Below are positions 46,156-56,155 of a stretch of 64,000 nucleotides of DNA, in pieces. A program made the position numbers and the translations under genes. Origin of the DNA: Moraxellaceae bacterium (GTDB lineage: Bacteria; Pseudomonadota; Gammaproteobacteria; Pseudomonadales; Moraxellaceae); assembly GCA_030646295.1 (NCBI GenBank), contig JAUSND010000024.1, forward strand, positions 237,607 to 301,606. The letters are read 5' to 3'. Under the pieces are notes generated by a model. That model was given only the letters and a program-made list of their open reading frames with translations. It did not search any database and was not told the DNA's origin. Position 1 is the first letter of the stretch; each line of letters begins with the position of its first letter.

Positions 46156-46382
46156 GACTGCTCCGCATAAAACTGATGGGTCACAACAATACCGCATCCA
46201 GACGAATACTGCAGTGCCTGACGCCGGAACAGTGATCCGGCACCTGCCAGTGACCGCCGGCGGCCCGAAGCCCCTCGCTGGTCTGGCCAGCAGGCAAGGG
46301 ATAGGTTAAACATGGGCCATCAGGGATCAAGCCGGCACCTGGACAACACAATCCGGCCACCTCGCAGGGACAAGGCTAACCA

Positions 46383-47552
46383 ATGAATACATGGCGACAA
46401 CGCATTGCATCCGTACTGGAGTGGAGCGACACCGACAAGGGCATGCTCCCCGTCATCATGCTGCTGCTGACAAACAGCCAGTATCTGCTGTGGGGACAAT
46501 ACGCCCTGCACCGGCCCGACAGCGACAAACTGATCCACGCCGCTGTCATGCACGAGCTTTTTTTCATGCAGCTTTTCCTCACGCTGGGCGCAGCCGTGCT
46601 ACTGGCAATCGGACTACTGCTGCGGCGCAAGCATCCGGACCTGCTGGCTTATCAGCTGGTCACCACCATGTACTTCGGACTGACACTGGTGGCCGCCAGC
46701 AACTATATCGGCACGATGCAGATTGCGGCCGGCGTGGTACTGCTCGGCGGCCCGGTGTTTGGCTTTATAGTGCTTGACCGCAAGGTGGTGTGGGCGGCCT
46801 TCATCAGCTCGCTGACTGCCCTTGCCGCACTCAGCTATCTGTCTGCCATTGGCATCATTCCATATGCCCCCGTATTCAAGACTCCAACAGATGTCAGCAG
46901 CGAACTGTTCTGGACCACCAGCTCATGGCTGTTTGCAGCGCCACACATCATATTCATTGTCCTGATCGCCGATCAGACCCTCAACTGGTGGCGCAAGCGC
47001 GAAGACACCATCCGCGAACTCAGCCGCACCGACGGCCTCACCGGCATCCACAACCGTCGCAGCATCATTGAAATGCTGGACAAGGAAACAGCGCGCACCC
47101 ACCGTCATGGCCCTCCCCTGTGTGTGGTGCTGCTGGATCTGGATCACTTCAAGAAAATCAACGACACCTGGGGTCATCCCATGGGTGATCGCGTACTGGT
47201 TGAAACGGCACGCCTGTTGCGCAGTTCAATCCGGCAGTGTGATGCCGTCGGGCGCTATGGTGGCGAGGAATTCATGCTGTTGCTGCCAGACACCCCGCTG
47301 TCCGGCGCCAGCACACTGGTGGAGCGTTGCCGTGCCAACCTTGCCGAGCTGGTCATTACCGCCGACTCGGGTGAACGGATTCCCGTGAGTGGCAGCTTCG
47401 GACTGGTGTGCAACGAGCATTACCTGTCCGCCAGCACCGAAACGCTGATCAAGGAAGCGGATGATGCGCTCTACCGCGCCAAGGAAGGCGGACGGAATTG
47501 TGTGGTCGCGCTGGACATGCATTCACTTGGCGAACTGCAAGCCGCCAGATAA
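46383..47552 (+). CDS. Membrane diguanylate cyclase (GGDEF)
   Basis: The N-terminal 200 residues contain about six hydrophobic segments, the first being MLPVIMLLLTNSQYLLWG. The GGDEF domain (about 215-380) begins DGLTGIHNRRSIIEML, with active motif GRYGGEEF and an RxxD inhibitory site (RQCD) five residues upstream. It is expected to make cyclic di-GMP with product inhibition. It starts 227 bp from the divergent enoyl-CoA hydratase gene and ends 38 bp before the polyphosphate kinase gene, perhaps in one transcript. Confidence 0.88.
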   Translation: MNTWRQRIASVLEWSDTDKGMLPVIMLLLTNSQYLLWGQYALHRPDSDKLIHAAVMHELFFMQLFLTLGAAVLLAIGLLLRRKHPDLLAYQLVTTMYFGLTLVAASNYIGTMQIAAGVVLLGGPVFGFIVLDRKVVWAAFISSLTALAALSYLSAIGIIPYAPVFKTPTDVSSELFWTTSSWLFAAPHIIFIVLIADQTLNWWRKREDTIRELSRTDGLTGIHNRRSIIEMLDKETARTHRHGPPLCVVLLDLDHFKKINDTWGHPMGDRVLVETARLLRSSIRQCDAVGRYGGEEFMLLLPDTPLSGASTLVERCRANLAELVITADSGERIPVSGSFGLVCNEHYLSASTETLIKEADDALYRAKEGGRNCVVALDMHSLGELQAAR

Positions 47553-47590
47553 TTCCCAGGCACGCCCCGGAACAGCACAGGATCAGTGTC

Positions 47591-49078
47591 ATGTTTGAAG
47601 CCGCAGAAGTTGGCCACCGCATTTCAAAAGAGGAATACCGGAAGCGCGAACCGGAATTGCGCCATGCCTTGCTGCAGGCACAGTACCGGCTGCTGGAGAA
47701 AGGGAATTTCCCGGTCATCATCATCGTCGCTGGCGTGGATGGCGCCGGCAAGGGCGAAACCGTCAATCTTCTCAATGAGTGGCTGGACCCGCGTCACATT
47801 CACACCCATGCATTTGGCGCCCCGACGGATGAAGAGGCACAGCGGCCACCCATGTGGCGCTTCTGGCGGGCACTTCCCCCCAAAGGCCGCATTGGCGTGC
47901 TGTTCGGCTCCTGGTACACGGACCCCGTCGTCGGCCGGGCTACCGGCAAGACATCACAAGGCAATCTGGCACAATCCATTGAAGAAATCCGGCACTTCGA
48001 GCAAATGCTGGTCACCGATGGCGCACTCGTCATAAAACTCTGGTTCCATCTTTCCAAAAGTGCCCAGCGCAAGCGCCTGAAGGAACTGGAAAAAGACCCG
48101 AAGACACGCTGGCGCGTCGCCGAAACCGACTGGGAGCGCTTCAAGTCCTACGACAAGTTTCGCAAGGTATCGGAATACACCCTGCGGGAAACCAGCACCG
48201 GCGAAGCACCCTGGATGGTGATTGAGGGAGAGGACCCCCATTACCGTTACCTGACCGCCGGCAACCTGCTGCTGGAAGCGCTGGAAGCACGCCTCGCGGC
48301 GCCTGCAGAAAGGCGAAAATCTGCAGCGGCCCACCTGCTGCCGGCACTGGACAGCCGTAACGTGCTGAACACGCTGGATTACAGCCCGGCCATGGACAAG
48401 AAGGAATATGCGGCGCTGCTGGAAAAATATCAGGGCCGCCTGAACATACTCACCCGCGATCCGCGTTTTGCAAAACGCTCCATGGTGGTCGTGTTCGAAG
48501 GTCAGGATGCCGCCGGCAAGGGAGGCAGCATCCGCCGCGTGACCGCCGCACTGGATGCGCGCCAGTACAATGTCATTCCAGTCGCCGCACCGACCGACGA
48601 GGAACGCGCGCAGCCCTATCTCTGGCGTTTCTGGCGGCATTTGCCGCGCCACAACCACATCACCATTTTTGACCGGTCATGGTATGGCCGCGTACTGGTG
48701 GAGCGCGTGGAAAAATTCTGCTCGGATGCGGACTGGATGCGTGCATACGCCGAGATCAATGATTTTGAGGAACAACTCGTTCGCAACGACGTGATTGTGG
48801 TGAAGTTCTGGCTGGCCATTACCAAGGACGAACAACTGCGTCGCTTTCGCGAGCGTGAGCAGATTGCCTACAAGAACCACAAGATCACGCCCGATGACTG
48901 GCGCAATCGGCGCAAGTGGAAGGATTACGAACGGGCCGTCTGTGACATGGTGGAACGCACCAGCACAGAAATTGCACCATGGAACCTGGTACCGGCCAAT
49001 GATGTGGAATATGCGCGCATCATGATTCTTGAAACGCTGTGCAAGTCCGTGGAAGCCGCACTGGCCAGAAAAAACTGA
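47591..49078 (+). CDS. pap: Polyphosphate:AMP phosphotransferase (two-domain PPK2)
   Basis: Started at 47591 (MFEAAEVGHRISKEEYRKR), with AGGAT upstream. It contains two PPK2 domains in tandem, each with a Walker A: IIIVAGVDGAGKGETVN (domain 1) and VFEGQDAAGKGGSIRRV (domain 2), and each with a lid WYTDPVVGR or DRSWYGRVLVER. This two-domain layout (495 residues) is that of class II PPK2 / Pap, which phosphorylates AMP to ADP with polyphosphate. The stop at 49078 abuts the convergent phosphofructokinase stop with no gap. Confidence 0.93.
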   Translation: MFEAAEVGHRISKEEYRKREPELRHALLQAQYRLLEKGNFPVIIIVAGVDGAGKGETVNLLNEWLDPRHIHTHAFGAPTDEEAQRPPMWRFWRALPPKGRIGVLFGSWYTDPVVGRATGKTSQGNLAQSIEEIRHFEQMLVTDGALVIKLWFHLSKSAQRKRLKELEKDPKTRWRVAETDWERFKSYDKFRKVSEYTLRETSTGEAPWMVIEGEDPHYRYLTAGNLLLEALEARLAAPAERRKSAAAHLLPALDSRNVLNTLDYSPAMDKKEYAALLEKYQGRLNILTRDPRFAKRSMVVVFEGQDAAGKGGSIRRVTAALDARQYNVIPVAAPTDEERAQPYLWRFWRHLPRHNHITIFDRSWYGRVLVERVEKFCSDADWMRAYAEINDFEEQLVRNDVIVVKFWLAITKDEQLRRFREREQIAYKNHKITPDDWRNRRKWKDYERAVCDMVERTSTEIAPWNLVPANDVEYARIMILETLCKSVEAALARKN

Positions 49079-50356
49079 CTAGACCAGACAAAGCAGCGGC
49101 AGTTGCTTGCCAACCCTGATGCGCTTCAGTTTCGCGATGCAGGGCAAGCCATTCTGATAGGGAGGGTAATCCTCCCCTAAAATCAGCGGCTGCAGGTATT
49201 CACGGCACGCCTGTGTAATACCAAAGCCATCCCGACGGATAAAGCGGCGCGGCAGACACACTTCCTTTCCGACAACCTTCTCCAGCGGCACGGGCACAAT
49301 TTTCCATTGTGCCTTGCGGCCGGCATTGCGCTGCAGCGACGCCATCACCCTGTCCTCACCGGCCAGCGCCATCTTCACCGCAGCCTCGCCCACACGCCAG
49401 GCAGCATCCACATCGACTGCAGAAGCGATATGACGGGCCGAGCGCTGCAGGTAGTCGCTGACCGCAAAGTGGCAACGCAATTCCAGACGGCGTTCAACCA
49501 GTGCCGCAATGAAGGGAGCCGCCTTGCCCGTATGCACATTGAGCAGGTCCTTGCCATGGTCGGCCGGCATCAGCACATGCTCACCGACATCAGGATTGTT
49601 TACAGCCAAACCTTCTGCCGTAACCACCACACAAAAGCCGTCTGCGGCCACTGCCTTCTGCACCGCCGCCAGAAATTTTTCCTGATCAAACGCCACCTCG
49701 GGAAAAAGAATGATATGTGGCGCACCGGCGCCGCCTTCCTGCGTCAACGCACTCGCCGCCGCAATCCAGCCGGCATGTCGCCCCATGACTTCCATCACAA
49801 AGACCTGGGTCGAGGTCCTGCACATGGAAACAACATCCAGCGCCGCTTCGCGCGTGCTGATGGCCGTGTATTTGGCCACCGAGCCAAAGCCCGGCGAGAA
49901 GTCGGTGTGCGCCATGTCGTTATCCACCGTCTTCGGCAGATGAATCACCGACAGCGGATACCCTGCCGCACGGGCAGCATTGGCCACATGCAGACTCGTC
50001 CCTGCCGAGCCGCCACCGCCGTTGTAAAGAAACCAGCGGATGTTGTGGGCGCGGAACACATCAATGAGACGGGCGTAGTGCTGCGGATGGCTTGCCGGTG
50101 TCCCCAGCGCAAAACGGCTGGAGCCGAATGCGCCACCCGGCGTATGCCGCAAGTCGCGGATGGCCGTCTCCGACTCGCGGGAAAGATCCAGCAGGTTTTC
50201 CTGCAGCGCCCCCATGATGCCGTTTTCACCGGCATACACCCGGCCAATCCTGTCACGGTGCAGTCGTGCTGTGTGCACCACCCCCGCAGCCGTGGCATTG
50301 ATGACGGCCGTCATGCCACCCGACTGGGCATAAAACAGGTTGGGAAGACGAGACAT
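49079..50356 (-). CDS. 6-phosphofructokinase, PPi-type lineage with altered donor-site residue
   Basis: Started at 50356 (MSRLPNLFYAQSGGMTAVIN); the track start is a GTG 15 codons upstream. The PFK motifs are PKTVDND (catalytic Asp and the Lys found in PPi-dependent enzymes), GFGSVAKY and MEVMGRHAGWIAA. The donor-site motif reads NGGGGSAGT; from memory, close PPi-PFKs have an acidic Asp where the fourth Gly is, and ATP enzymes have Gly there. So this protein carries Gly plus Lys, a mixed signature. It should phosphorylate fructose 6-phosphate. Whether the donor is PPi or ATP is open. Confidence 0.85.
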   Translation of the reverse strand: MSRLPNLFYAQSGGMTAVINATAAGVVHTARLHRDRIGRVYAGENGIMGALQENLLDLSRESETAIRDLRHTPGGAFGSSRFALGTPASHPQHYARLIDVFRAHNIRWFLYNGGGGSAGTSLHVANAARAAGYPLSVIHLPKTVDNDMAHTDFSPGFGSVAKYTAISTREAALDVVSMCRTSTQVFVMEVMGRHAGWIAAASALTQEGGAGAPHIILFPEVAFDQEKFLAAVQKAVAADGFCVVVTAEGLAVNNPDVGEHVLMPADHGKDLLNVHTGKAAPFIAALVERRLELRCHFAVSDYLQRSARHIASAVDVDAAWRVGEAAVKMALAGEDRVMASLQRNAGRKAQWKIVPVPLEKVVGKEVCLPRRFIRRDGFGITQACREYLQPLILGEDYPPYQNGLPCIAKLKRIRVGKQLPLLCLV

Positions 50357-50469
50357 GCGGATACCCGTGGCAACCGGAAATGCGTCAGCGGACGATTCCA
50401 CTGACTGCTGGTCTGGACATGAATATTGAACAGGCCGTATCTCTTCTATGCTAGGAGAACAATCAGGGA

Positions 50470-52533
50470 ATGACTACTGCCATGTGTGCCAGCTCTGCCC
50501 AGGACTCCATGTTTGCCCGCCTGCCGGGCATGGCCTATCGCTACCTGAACGACCGCCAGTGGACCATGCTGGAGGCCAGCGGACAGGTAAAGGCATTAAC
50601 CGGCTTTGATGCTGACGCGTTCACGCAGACTCCAGGACTCTACGCCTCGCTCATCCAGGAAAGTGATCGTGAGCGCCTCTGGCACGACATACAGAACGGG
50701 CTGGCCAACAGTGGTGCCTTTGACGTGTCCTACCGGATAGTGACTGCCGATGGAACACTGAAACCGGTACAGGAGCACGGCGAGGGCATCTTTGATGAAC
50801 ACGGCACACTGCAGGAGCTGGTCGGCTTTATCAGCGACAGCTCGGCACGTGTGGCACAGCAGGAGCGACAGCATCTGGCCCATCGCGCCGTCGTCAGGGC
50901 GGCCGAACATCCCCTGCAAGGCAGCGGTGATATTTTTGCCTATGCACAAGTCCTGTCAAAACTGGTCGCCGACACCCTGCAAGTGCGGCATGCCGGCATC
51001 TGGTTGCTGGGAGAGGACAACACCCTGCTCCGCCAGTTCTGCTCCTATGACCGCATGCGGAATGCTTTCCGGAATGATGTCGTCCTGACATCACGTGACT
51101 ACCCCCGTTATTTCGAAGCACTGATCAGCGGCCGTGCCATCAATGCCAACGATGCCTGCGCGGATGCGCGCACCAGCGAATTCCGTGATGGCTATCTGCT
51201 GCCCTCCGGCATTTCGTCAATGCTGGACGCCGCCATTCGCGTTAACGGAAAAGTCATTGGTGTGGTCTGCTGCGAACACGTTGGCCCCATGCGTCACTGG
51301 TATGCCGATGAAACCTCATTTGCAGGCGAGATTGCCGACCAGATGGCACATGCCGTCATCTCCCGGGAAAAACAGAATGCGCTGAATGCGCTGCAGCAAG
51401 AGCGGGTGAGCACCCAGGCAAAATCGGATTTCATTGCCACCATGAGCCATGAAATCCGTACCCCCATGAATGGTGTACTTGGCATGGCCGAGCTGCTGAA
51501 AGGCACCCGTCTTGATGAAGAGCAGCGCGAATATCTCGACATGATCGAGGATTCCGGCAAGCTGCTGCTGCACATCGTCAACGACATTCTTGATTATTCA
51601 AAAATCGAAGCTGGCAAGTTTCCGATAAACCCCCAGCCCTGTGACATCCGTGAAAAACTGCCGAACCTTTGCCGACAGTTTTCAACCATGGCCGGCAATG
51701 CCGGACTGGAACTGCAGCTGCATATTGATCCGTCTCTACCGCCAGGCATTGTTTGCGATGCCGAGCGCGTGCAGCAGATCCTGGTCAACCTGCTGGGCAA
51801 CGGCATCAAGTTTACCCGGCAAGGATTTGTCAGGCTGCACGCACTACGGGATAACGAAAACGGCAGGAATGTCATTCGCCTCAGGGTCATCGACAGCGGC
51901 GAAGGGATTGATGCAGACCTGCTGGGCCGGCTGTTCGAGCCGTTTGAGCAGGGTATGCAGCGGGCCAACCTCAAGCAGCGCGGCACCGGCCTTGGTCTTG
52001 CCATTTCACGGCGCCTGGCAGAACTGATGGGCGGCACGCTGGCCGTGGAAAGCACCCCGGGCAATGGCTCGGTTTTTACCTTGACGCTGCCCTTGGTCCT
52101 TCCTACCGAAAGCACGGCTCACCCCCAGACGCCTGACACGACAGCACCTTCCCGCCGCAGTGAAAACATCCGCGTGCTGGTTGTTGAAGACAACCATATC
52201 AACCAGCGCGTAATCCTGGGCATGCTGGACAAGTACCACGGCATACAGGCCGACTGCTGCAGCAATGGCAAGGAAGCGCTTGAGCGGATACAGGGCAGCC
52301 CGCCTTACCATCTGGTTTTCATGGATTGCGAAATGCCGGTCATGGATGGCTATGACGCCACCCGCCATATCCGCCAGTTGCCGGCACCGCTCGCCAGCAC
52401 CCCGATTGCCGCCCTGACCGCCCATGCCATCACGGAGATGAAGGAACGCGCCTACGCGGCGGGCGTGGACTATTACCTGACCAAACCCCTGTCCCGCGAT
52501 GCGGTTGCCCGTGTCATTGCCGAGGTTACCTAG
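50470..52533 (+). CDS. Hybrid sensor histidine kinase (PAS-GAF-HisKA-HATPase-REC)
   Basis: A 687-residue cytoplasmic sensor without obvious membrane helices. The N-terminus (about 15-125) is a PAS-type domain (AYRYLNDRQWTMLEASGQV). A GAF domain follows (about 140-300; ILSTLVADTLQ-like LVADTLQVRHAGIWLLGED). Then HisKA with phospho-acceptor His327 in MSHEIRTPMNG, an ATPase with DSGEGIDADLLGRLFEPFEQ and GTGLGLAIS, and a C-terminal receiver with phospho-acceptor Asp619 in FMDCEMPVMDGY. It probably passes phosphate on through a histidine phosphotransfer protein encoded elsewhere. It is divergent from the phosphofructokinase gene. Confidence 0.93.
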   Translation: MTTAMCASSAQDSMFARLPGMAYRYLNDRQWTMLEASGQVKALTGFDADAFTQTPGLYASLIQESDRERLWHDIQNGLANSGAFDVSYRIVTADGTLKPVQEHGEGIFDEHGTLQELVGFISDSSARVAQQERQHLAHRAVVRAAEHPLQGSGDIFAYAQVLSKLVADTLQVRHAGIWLLGEDNTLLRQFCSYDRMRNAFRNDVVLTSRDYPRYFEALISGRAINANDACADARTSEFRDGYLLPSGISSMLDAAIRVNGKVIGVVCCEHVGPMRHWYADETSFAGEIADQMAHAVISREKQNALNALQQERVSTQAKSDFIATMSHEIRTPMNGVLGMAELLKGTRLDEEQREYLDMIEDSGKLLLHIVNDILDYSKIEAGKFPINPQPCDIREKLPNLCRQFSTMAGNAGLELQLHIDPSLPPGIVCDAERVQQILVNLLGNGIKFTRQGFVRLHALRDNENGRNVIRLRVIDSGEGIDADLLGRLFEPFEQGMQRANLKQRGTGLGLAISRRLAELMGGTLAVESTPGNGSVFTLTLPLVLPTESTAHPQTPDTTAPSRRSENIRVLVVEDNHINQRVILGMLDKYHGIQADCCSNGKEALERIQGSPPYHLVFMDCEMPVMDGYDATRHIRQLPAPLASTPIAALTAHAITEMKERAYAAGVDYYLTKPLSRDAVARVIAEVT

Positions 52534-52652
52534 CCACGCACAGCCGGATGACCGGGGCTTGCAGGGTCATAAGCTGACACTCCCGGGTCTGGACATCCCG
52601 AGGGGGGTCGCGCAGGGTAGACGCTTGCCTCCACTACACGCATACAACCACC

Positions 52653-54059
52653 ATGACCAAGACCATTCATGCCTTTTCCGGCGATATCCTGAGTGACCTT
52701 GATGCCGTCGGCATCGCCGAACTGATTCGTAGTGGCGCCGTCAGTGCCCGTGAAGTCGCAGAGGCCGCCATTGCGCGCGCGCATCAGGTAGAGACACACA
52801 TCAACGCCATCGAGCTGGCGTCCTTTGAACAGGCGCTGGCAACGGCAGACACCCGTACCAGGGGCATCTTTGCCGGCGTTCCCACCTTTGTAAAAGACAA
52901 CACCGATATCCGTGGCCTGCCCACCAACCATGGCTCGCAGGCGGTCAACGGGCGCCCGGCCAAAGCCGATGGCGCCTTTGCGCGGCAGTACATGGATCAG
53001 GGCTTTGTCTGCCTGGGCAAGAGCACCCTGCCCGAGTTCGGCTTCAATGCATCAACCGAGTACATGGGCAGCGCCCCTACCCGCAACCCGTGGCATACCG
53101 ACTACTCCTCCGGCGCCTCTTCCGGTGGCTCGGCGGCGCTGGTGGCTGCCGGGGTGGTAGCGATTGCCCATGCCAATGATGGCGGCGGCTCCATCCGCAT
53201 TCCTGCTGCCGCCTGTGGCCTTATTGGCCTGAAACCGACACGGGGCCGGCTGGTGGACGCCGAAGCAACGCGCTCCCTGCCGGTCAATATCGTGTCCGAA
53301 GGCGTGGTCACGCGCAGCGTGCGCGACACGGCACATTTCTATGCCGGCGCCGAACAGTCATACCGCAACCGCAAGCTGGCCCCGGTCGGGCTGGTCAAGG
53401 GGCCCGGCAGTCGGCGCCTGCGTATTGGGCTGGTCCATGACTCGATCACCGGTAACGCCACCGATGCCGAAACCCGTGCCACCGTGAGTGCCACCGCCGC
53501 ATTGCTGGAGAGCATGGGGCATGACGTAATCGAGATGCCGCTGCCCATCACCAAGACCTTTGCCAGTGACTTCAGCATTTACTGGGGCATGCTCTCGTTT
53601 CTTGTCTCGACCTTCGGCAAGAAGATCATGAGCCCTGATTTCGATGCATCAAAACTGGATAACCTGAGCCGCGGCCTTGCCTCGCACTACAAGAAGAATT
53701 TCCTGAAAACGCCCATGGTGCTGTACCGCCTGAACAAGTCGCGGGATGACTATGCGCGGATTTTTGATGACTACGACCTTATCCTCAGCCCCGTCCTTGC
53801 CCACACCACCCCCAGGCTGGGCCACCTTTCACCCGAGCAGGATTTTGACTCGCTGTTTGAACGCCTGCTGAACTATGTGAGCTTCACGCCGCTGAATAAC
53901 GCCAGTGGCGGCCCGGCCATTTCGCTGCCCATGGGGGCAACCAGCCTCGGCCTGCCCATCGCCGTGCAGTTCTCGGCCAATCACGGTGACGAGCGCACCC
54001 TGCTCGAAATTGCCTACGCACTCGAAGAAGCAAAACCCTGGCGCCGTATCCAGGACTGA
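52653..54059 (+). CDS. Amidase signature family enzyme
   Basis: A 468-residue amidase. The Ser-cisSer-Lys triad is visible: Lys in PTFVKDNTDIRG, the cis-Ser in SSGASSGGSAALVAAG, and the nucleophile in NDGGGSIRIPAAACGLIGLKP. It hydrolyses an amide or related bond; likely substrates range from indole acetamide to nylon oligomers. No gatB or gatC neighbour suggests it is not GatA. It is followed by a perfect terminator. Substrate is not visible from context. Confidence 0.9.
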   Translation: MTKTIHAFSGDILSDLDAVGIAELIRSGAVSAREVAEAAIARAHQVETHINAIELASFEQALATADTRTRGIFAGVPTFVKDNTDIRGLPTNHGSQAVNGRPAKADGAFARQYMDQGFVCLGKSTLPEFGFNASTEYMGSAPTRNPWHTDYSSGASSGGSAALVAAGVVAIAHANDGGGSIRIPAAACGLIGLKPTRGRLVDAEATRSLPVNIVSEGVVTRSVRDTAHFYAGAEQSYRNRKLAPVGLVKGPGSRRLRIGLVHDSITGNATDAETRATVSATAALLESMGHDVIEMPLPITKTFASDFSIYWGMLSFLVSTFGKKIMSPDFDASKLDNLSRGLASHYKKNFLKTPMVLYRLNKSRDDYARIFDDYDLILSPVLAHTTPRLGHLSPEQDFDSLFERLLNYVSFTPLNNASGGPAISLPMGATSLGLPIAVQFSANHGDERTLLEIAYALEEAKPWRRIQD

Positions 54060-54086
54060 TGCCTCGGTACGGCAGCGCGTGACAGA

Positions 54087-54115
54087 AAAAAGGCGGCCCT
54101 TGCGGCCGCCTTTTT
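54087..54115. terminator. Bidirectional intrinsic terminator
   Basis: AAAAAGGCGGCC-CTTGC-GGCCGCCTTTTT is a perfect 12-bp stem with A- and T-tracts between the amidase gene (+, ends 54059) and the convergent GGDEF gene (-, ends 54157). Confidence 0.93.
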
Positions 54116-54156
54116 CATGAGAGTTCCTGTGCGAAGTCCTGCATGCGTGTCGGGCA

Positions 54157-56028
54157 TCAGACCCTGTTGCCCGACCGTCTTGGCGTCATCACGCAATTGC
54201 GGCCTGCCGCTTTGGCCTCATACAGCATCACGTCTGCCTTCTTCAGGATTTCGCGACTGTAGTCCTCATCCGGTGGCACCATCGAGGCAACACCAACACT
54301 CACTGTCACCGGCACAACCCGGTCGCCCACCATGAAGGACATGGCCTCGACGGCGGCACGGATACGCTCTGCCACCACACGGGCACCTTCAAGTTCGGTT
54401 TCCGGCATCACCACACAGAATTCTTCACCACCATAGCGCGCCACATGATCAATCGGCGTGCGCATTTCCATTGCCAGCACCGCACCGACGCGCCGCAGGC
54501 ACTCATCACCAACGTCATGACCAAACTCATCATTGAAGCGCTTGAAGTGATCAATATCGAGCAGCAGCACGGCCAGGGGATGCTGGTAGCGCTGGCAGCG
54601 GCAGCACTCTTCCTGCAACGCGCGATCCAGATAACGGCGGTTGCGCAACCCGGTAAGCTGATCCGAGGTGCTGAGCTCTTCGAGCTTGCGGTTGGCAATC
54701 TGCAGGGCCTCGGTGCGCTCGTGCACACGATGCTCCAGCAGTTCGTTGGCCTCACGCTCGGCCACCAGTGCCTTGTACTGTGCTTCGTTGGCCCGTCGTT
54801 CCGATGCCAGCATGTCCTGCTGCGCCTGGAAGCGCAGGCGCCGGTCCTCATTGATACGGTCGACAATGGCCAGCGAGAGCAGGATCACTTCCGCCGCCAC
54901 CCCCATCTGCATGGCATTTTCGGTGAGGAAGTTCAGTGGCAACAGCTGGAACTTGTTCAGCGCCAGCACCACCCCACCCAGCAGCATTGATCCCCAGGCA
55001 ATGGAATAGAACCGTGCCGAACGATCGCCCTGGTGCCAGCGCCACGCCCCCACCACCAGCAGCACCAGACAGGACAGTGCAGAGATGATGATGAGTGGCT
55101 GCATGAGCACGCCATAGCCAAGGAAGAAGGCCAGCACCACGGTCAGTCCCGCCAGCAGGACCAGCCCGATGGTCGGCCGGTAAAGCCGGGGCAGGAATTC
55201 GCGGATGCGCAGGAAGCGCAGCGTGAAGAGGCCGCCAAATGCAATCAGGGAGGCCAGTGAAACAATCAGGACACGGTCATTCCACTCGGTCGCACGCGGC
55301 CACAGAAACTGGAAGCTGAGCCCCTTCAGGCTACCCAGGAAACCCAGCATGCTGAACACGAACATGACATAGTAAAAATACACGCGGTCGCGCAGGGCGA
55401 TAAAGACAAAGATGCTGTAGAGCACCATCAGCCCCATGCCACCAAAGAAGAGCCCCTCGGCCAGCAGCACCCGTTGATCCTGCTCGTGGTAGTCGCGCTC
55501 ATCCCATAGCGTCAGGGGCGCCTGCATGGAGCTGGTCGTCTTCAGGCGCAACACCACCGTATGCTCGCCAGCAGGCGGCAACTCCAGCGGAACAAGGAAA
55601 AAGCGGTGCTGCAGAGGGCGACTGTGAAAAAGCTGCTTGTCCCCCAGACGATAGTGCGCCTTCAGCGTCTGATCACTGCCCAGCACCCAGACTTCGACAT
55701 CATCGAGTACCGGATAGGCCAGCTCCACCAGCAGGCGTGACGTCTGCCCGCTGGCGTTGCCAACCGTAAAGCGAAGCCACCAGTTGGCCTTGGTATAGCC
55801 ATGGCTGAAGCTGTCGCTGTCGTTTTGCTGCCAGGCGCTGCCGGGCAGGCGCACGACGTCAGCCAGGCCCAGCCGGCCGGTCTCATCGGACAGATACTGC
55901 ATGTCCGCCGTAATGACCCGGGAAGACTGGCCCTCCTCCAGCACAACCGCCGCCCGGCCGACACCCTGCCAGGCAAGCAGCATCAGCAACATCAGGCAGG
56001 AGGCCAGTTTTTTTATTGTTGTTCTCAT
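54157..56028 (-). CDS. 7TMR-DISM diguanylate cyclase
   Basis: Started at 56028 (MRTTIKKLASCLMLLMLLAW), giving a signal peptide. The periplasmic DISMED2-type sensor (about 30-175; SDSFSHGYTKANWWLRFTV) is followed by seven membrane helices (about 185-385), a coiled coil with ELLEHRVHERTEALQIANRK, and a GGDEF domain (DQLTGLRNRRYLDRAL, then ARYGGEEF). The expected RxxD inhibitory site is TPID here, so product inhibition at that site is probably lost. It makes cyclic di-GMP in response to a periplasmic ligand, perhaps a carbohydrate or lipid. Confidence 0.92.
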   Translation of the reverse strand: MRTTIKKLASCLMLLMLLAWQGVGRAAVVLEEGQSSRVITADMQYLSDETGRLGLADVVRLPGSAWQQNDSDSFSHGYTKANWWLRFTVGNASGQTSRLLVELAYPVLDDVEVWVLGSDQTLKAHYRLGDKQLFHSRPLQHRFFLVPLELPPAGEHTVVLRLKTTSSMQAPLTLWDERDYHEQDQRVLLAEGLFFGGMGLMVLYSIFVFIALRDRVYFYYVMFVFSMLGFLGSLKGLSFQFLWPRATEWNDRVLIVSLASLIAFGGLFTLRFLRIREFLPRLYRPTIGLVLLAGLTVVLAFFLGYGVLMQPLIIISALSCLVLLVVGAWRWHQGDRSARFYSIAWGSMLLGGVVLALNKFQLLPLNFLTENAMQMGVAAEVILLSLAIVDRINEDRRLRFQAQQDMLASERRANEAQYKALVAEREANELLEHRVHERTEALQIANRKLEELSTSDQLTGLRNRRYLDRALQEECCRCQRYQHPLAVLLLDIDHFKRFNDEFGHDVGDECLRRVGAVLAMEMRTPIDHVARYGGEEFCVVMPETELEGARVVAERIRAAVEAMSFMVGDRVVPVTVSVGVASMVPPDEDYSREILKKADVMLYEAKAAGRNCVMTPRRSGNRV

Positions 56029-56155
56029 TCGGGCAGGCGCCGTCTGGCAATGCAGAATTCGCGGCAAAGTTCGCAACAATCCGCCACCTCTACAAGCCAT
56101 CTCCGACAGAGTGCGCCCGGCACCGACACCCTGAGACGCAGTTCACAAAATGCGG

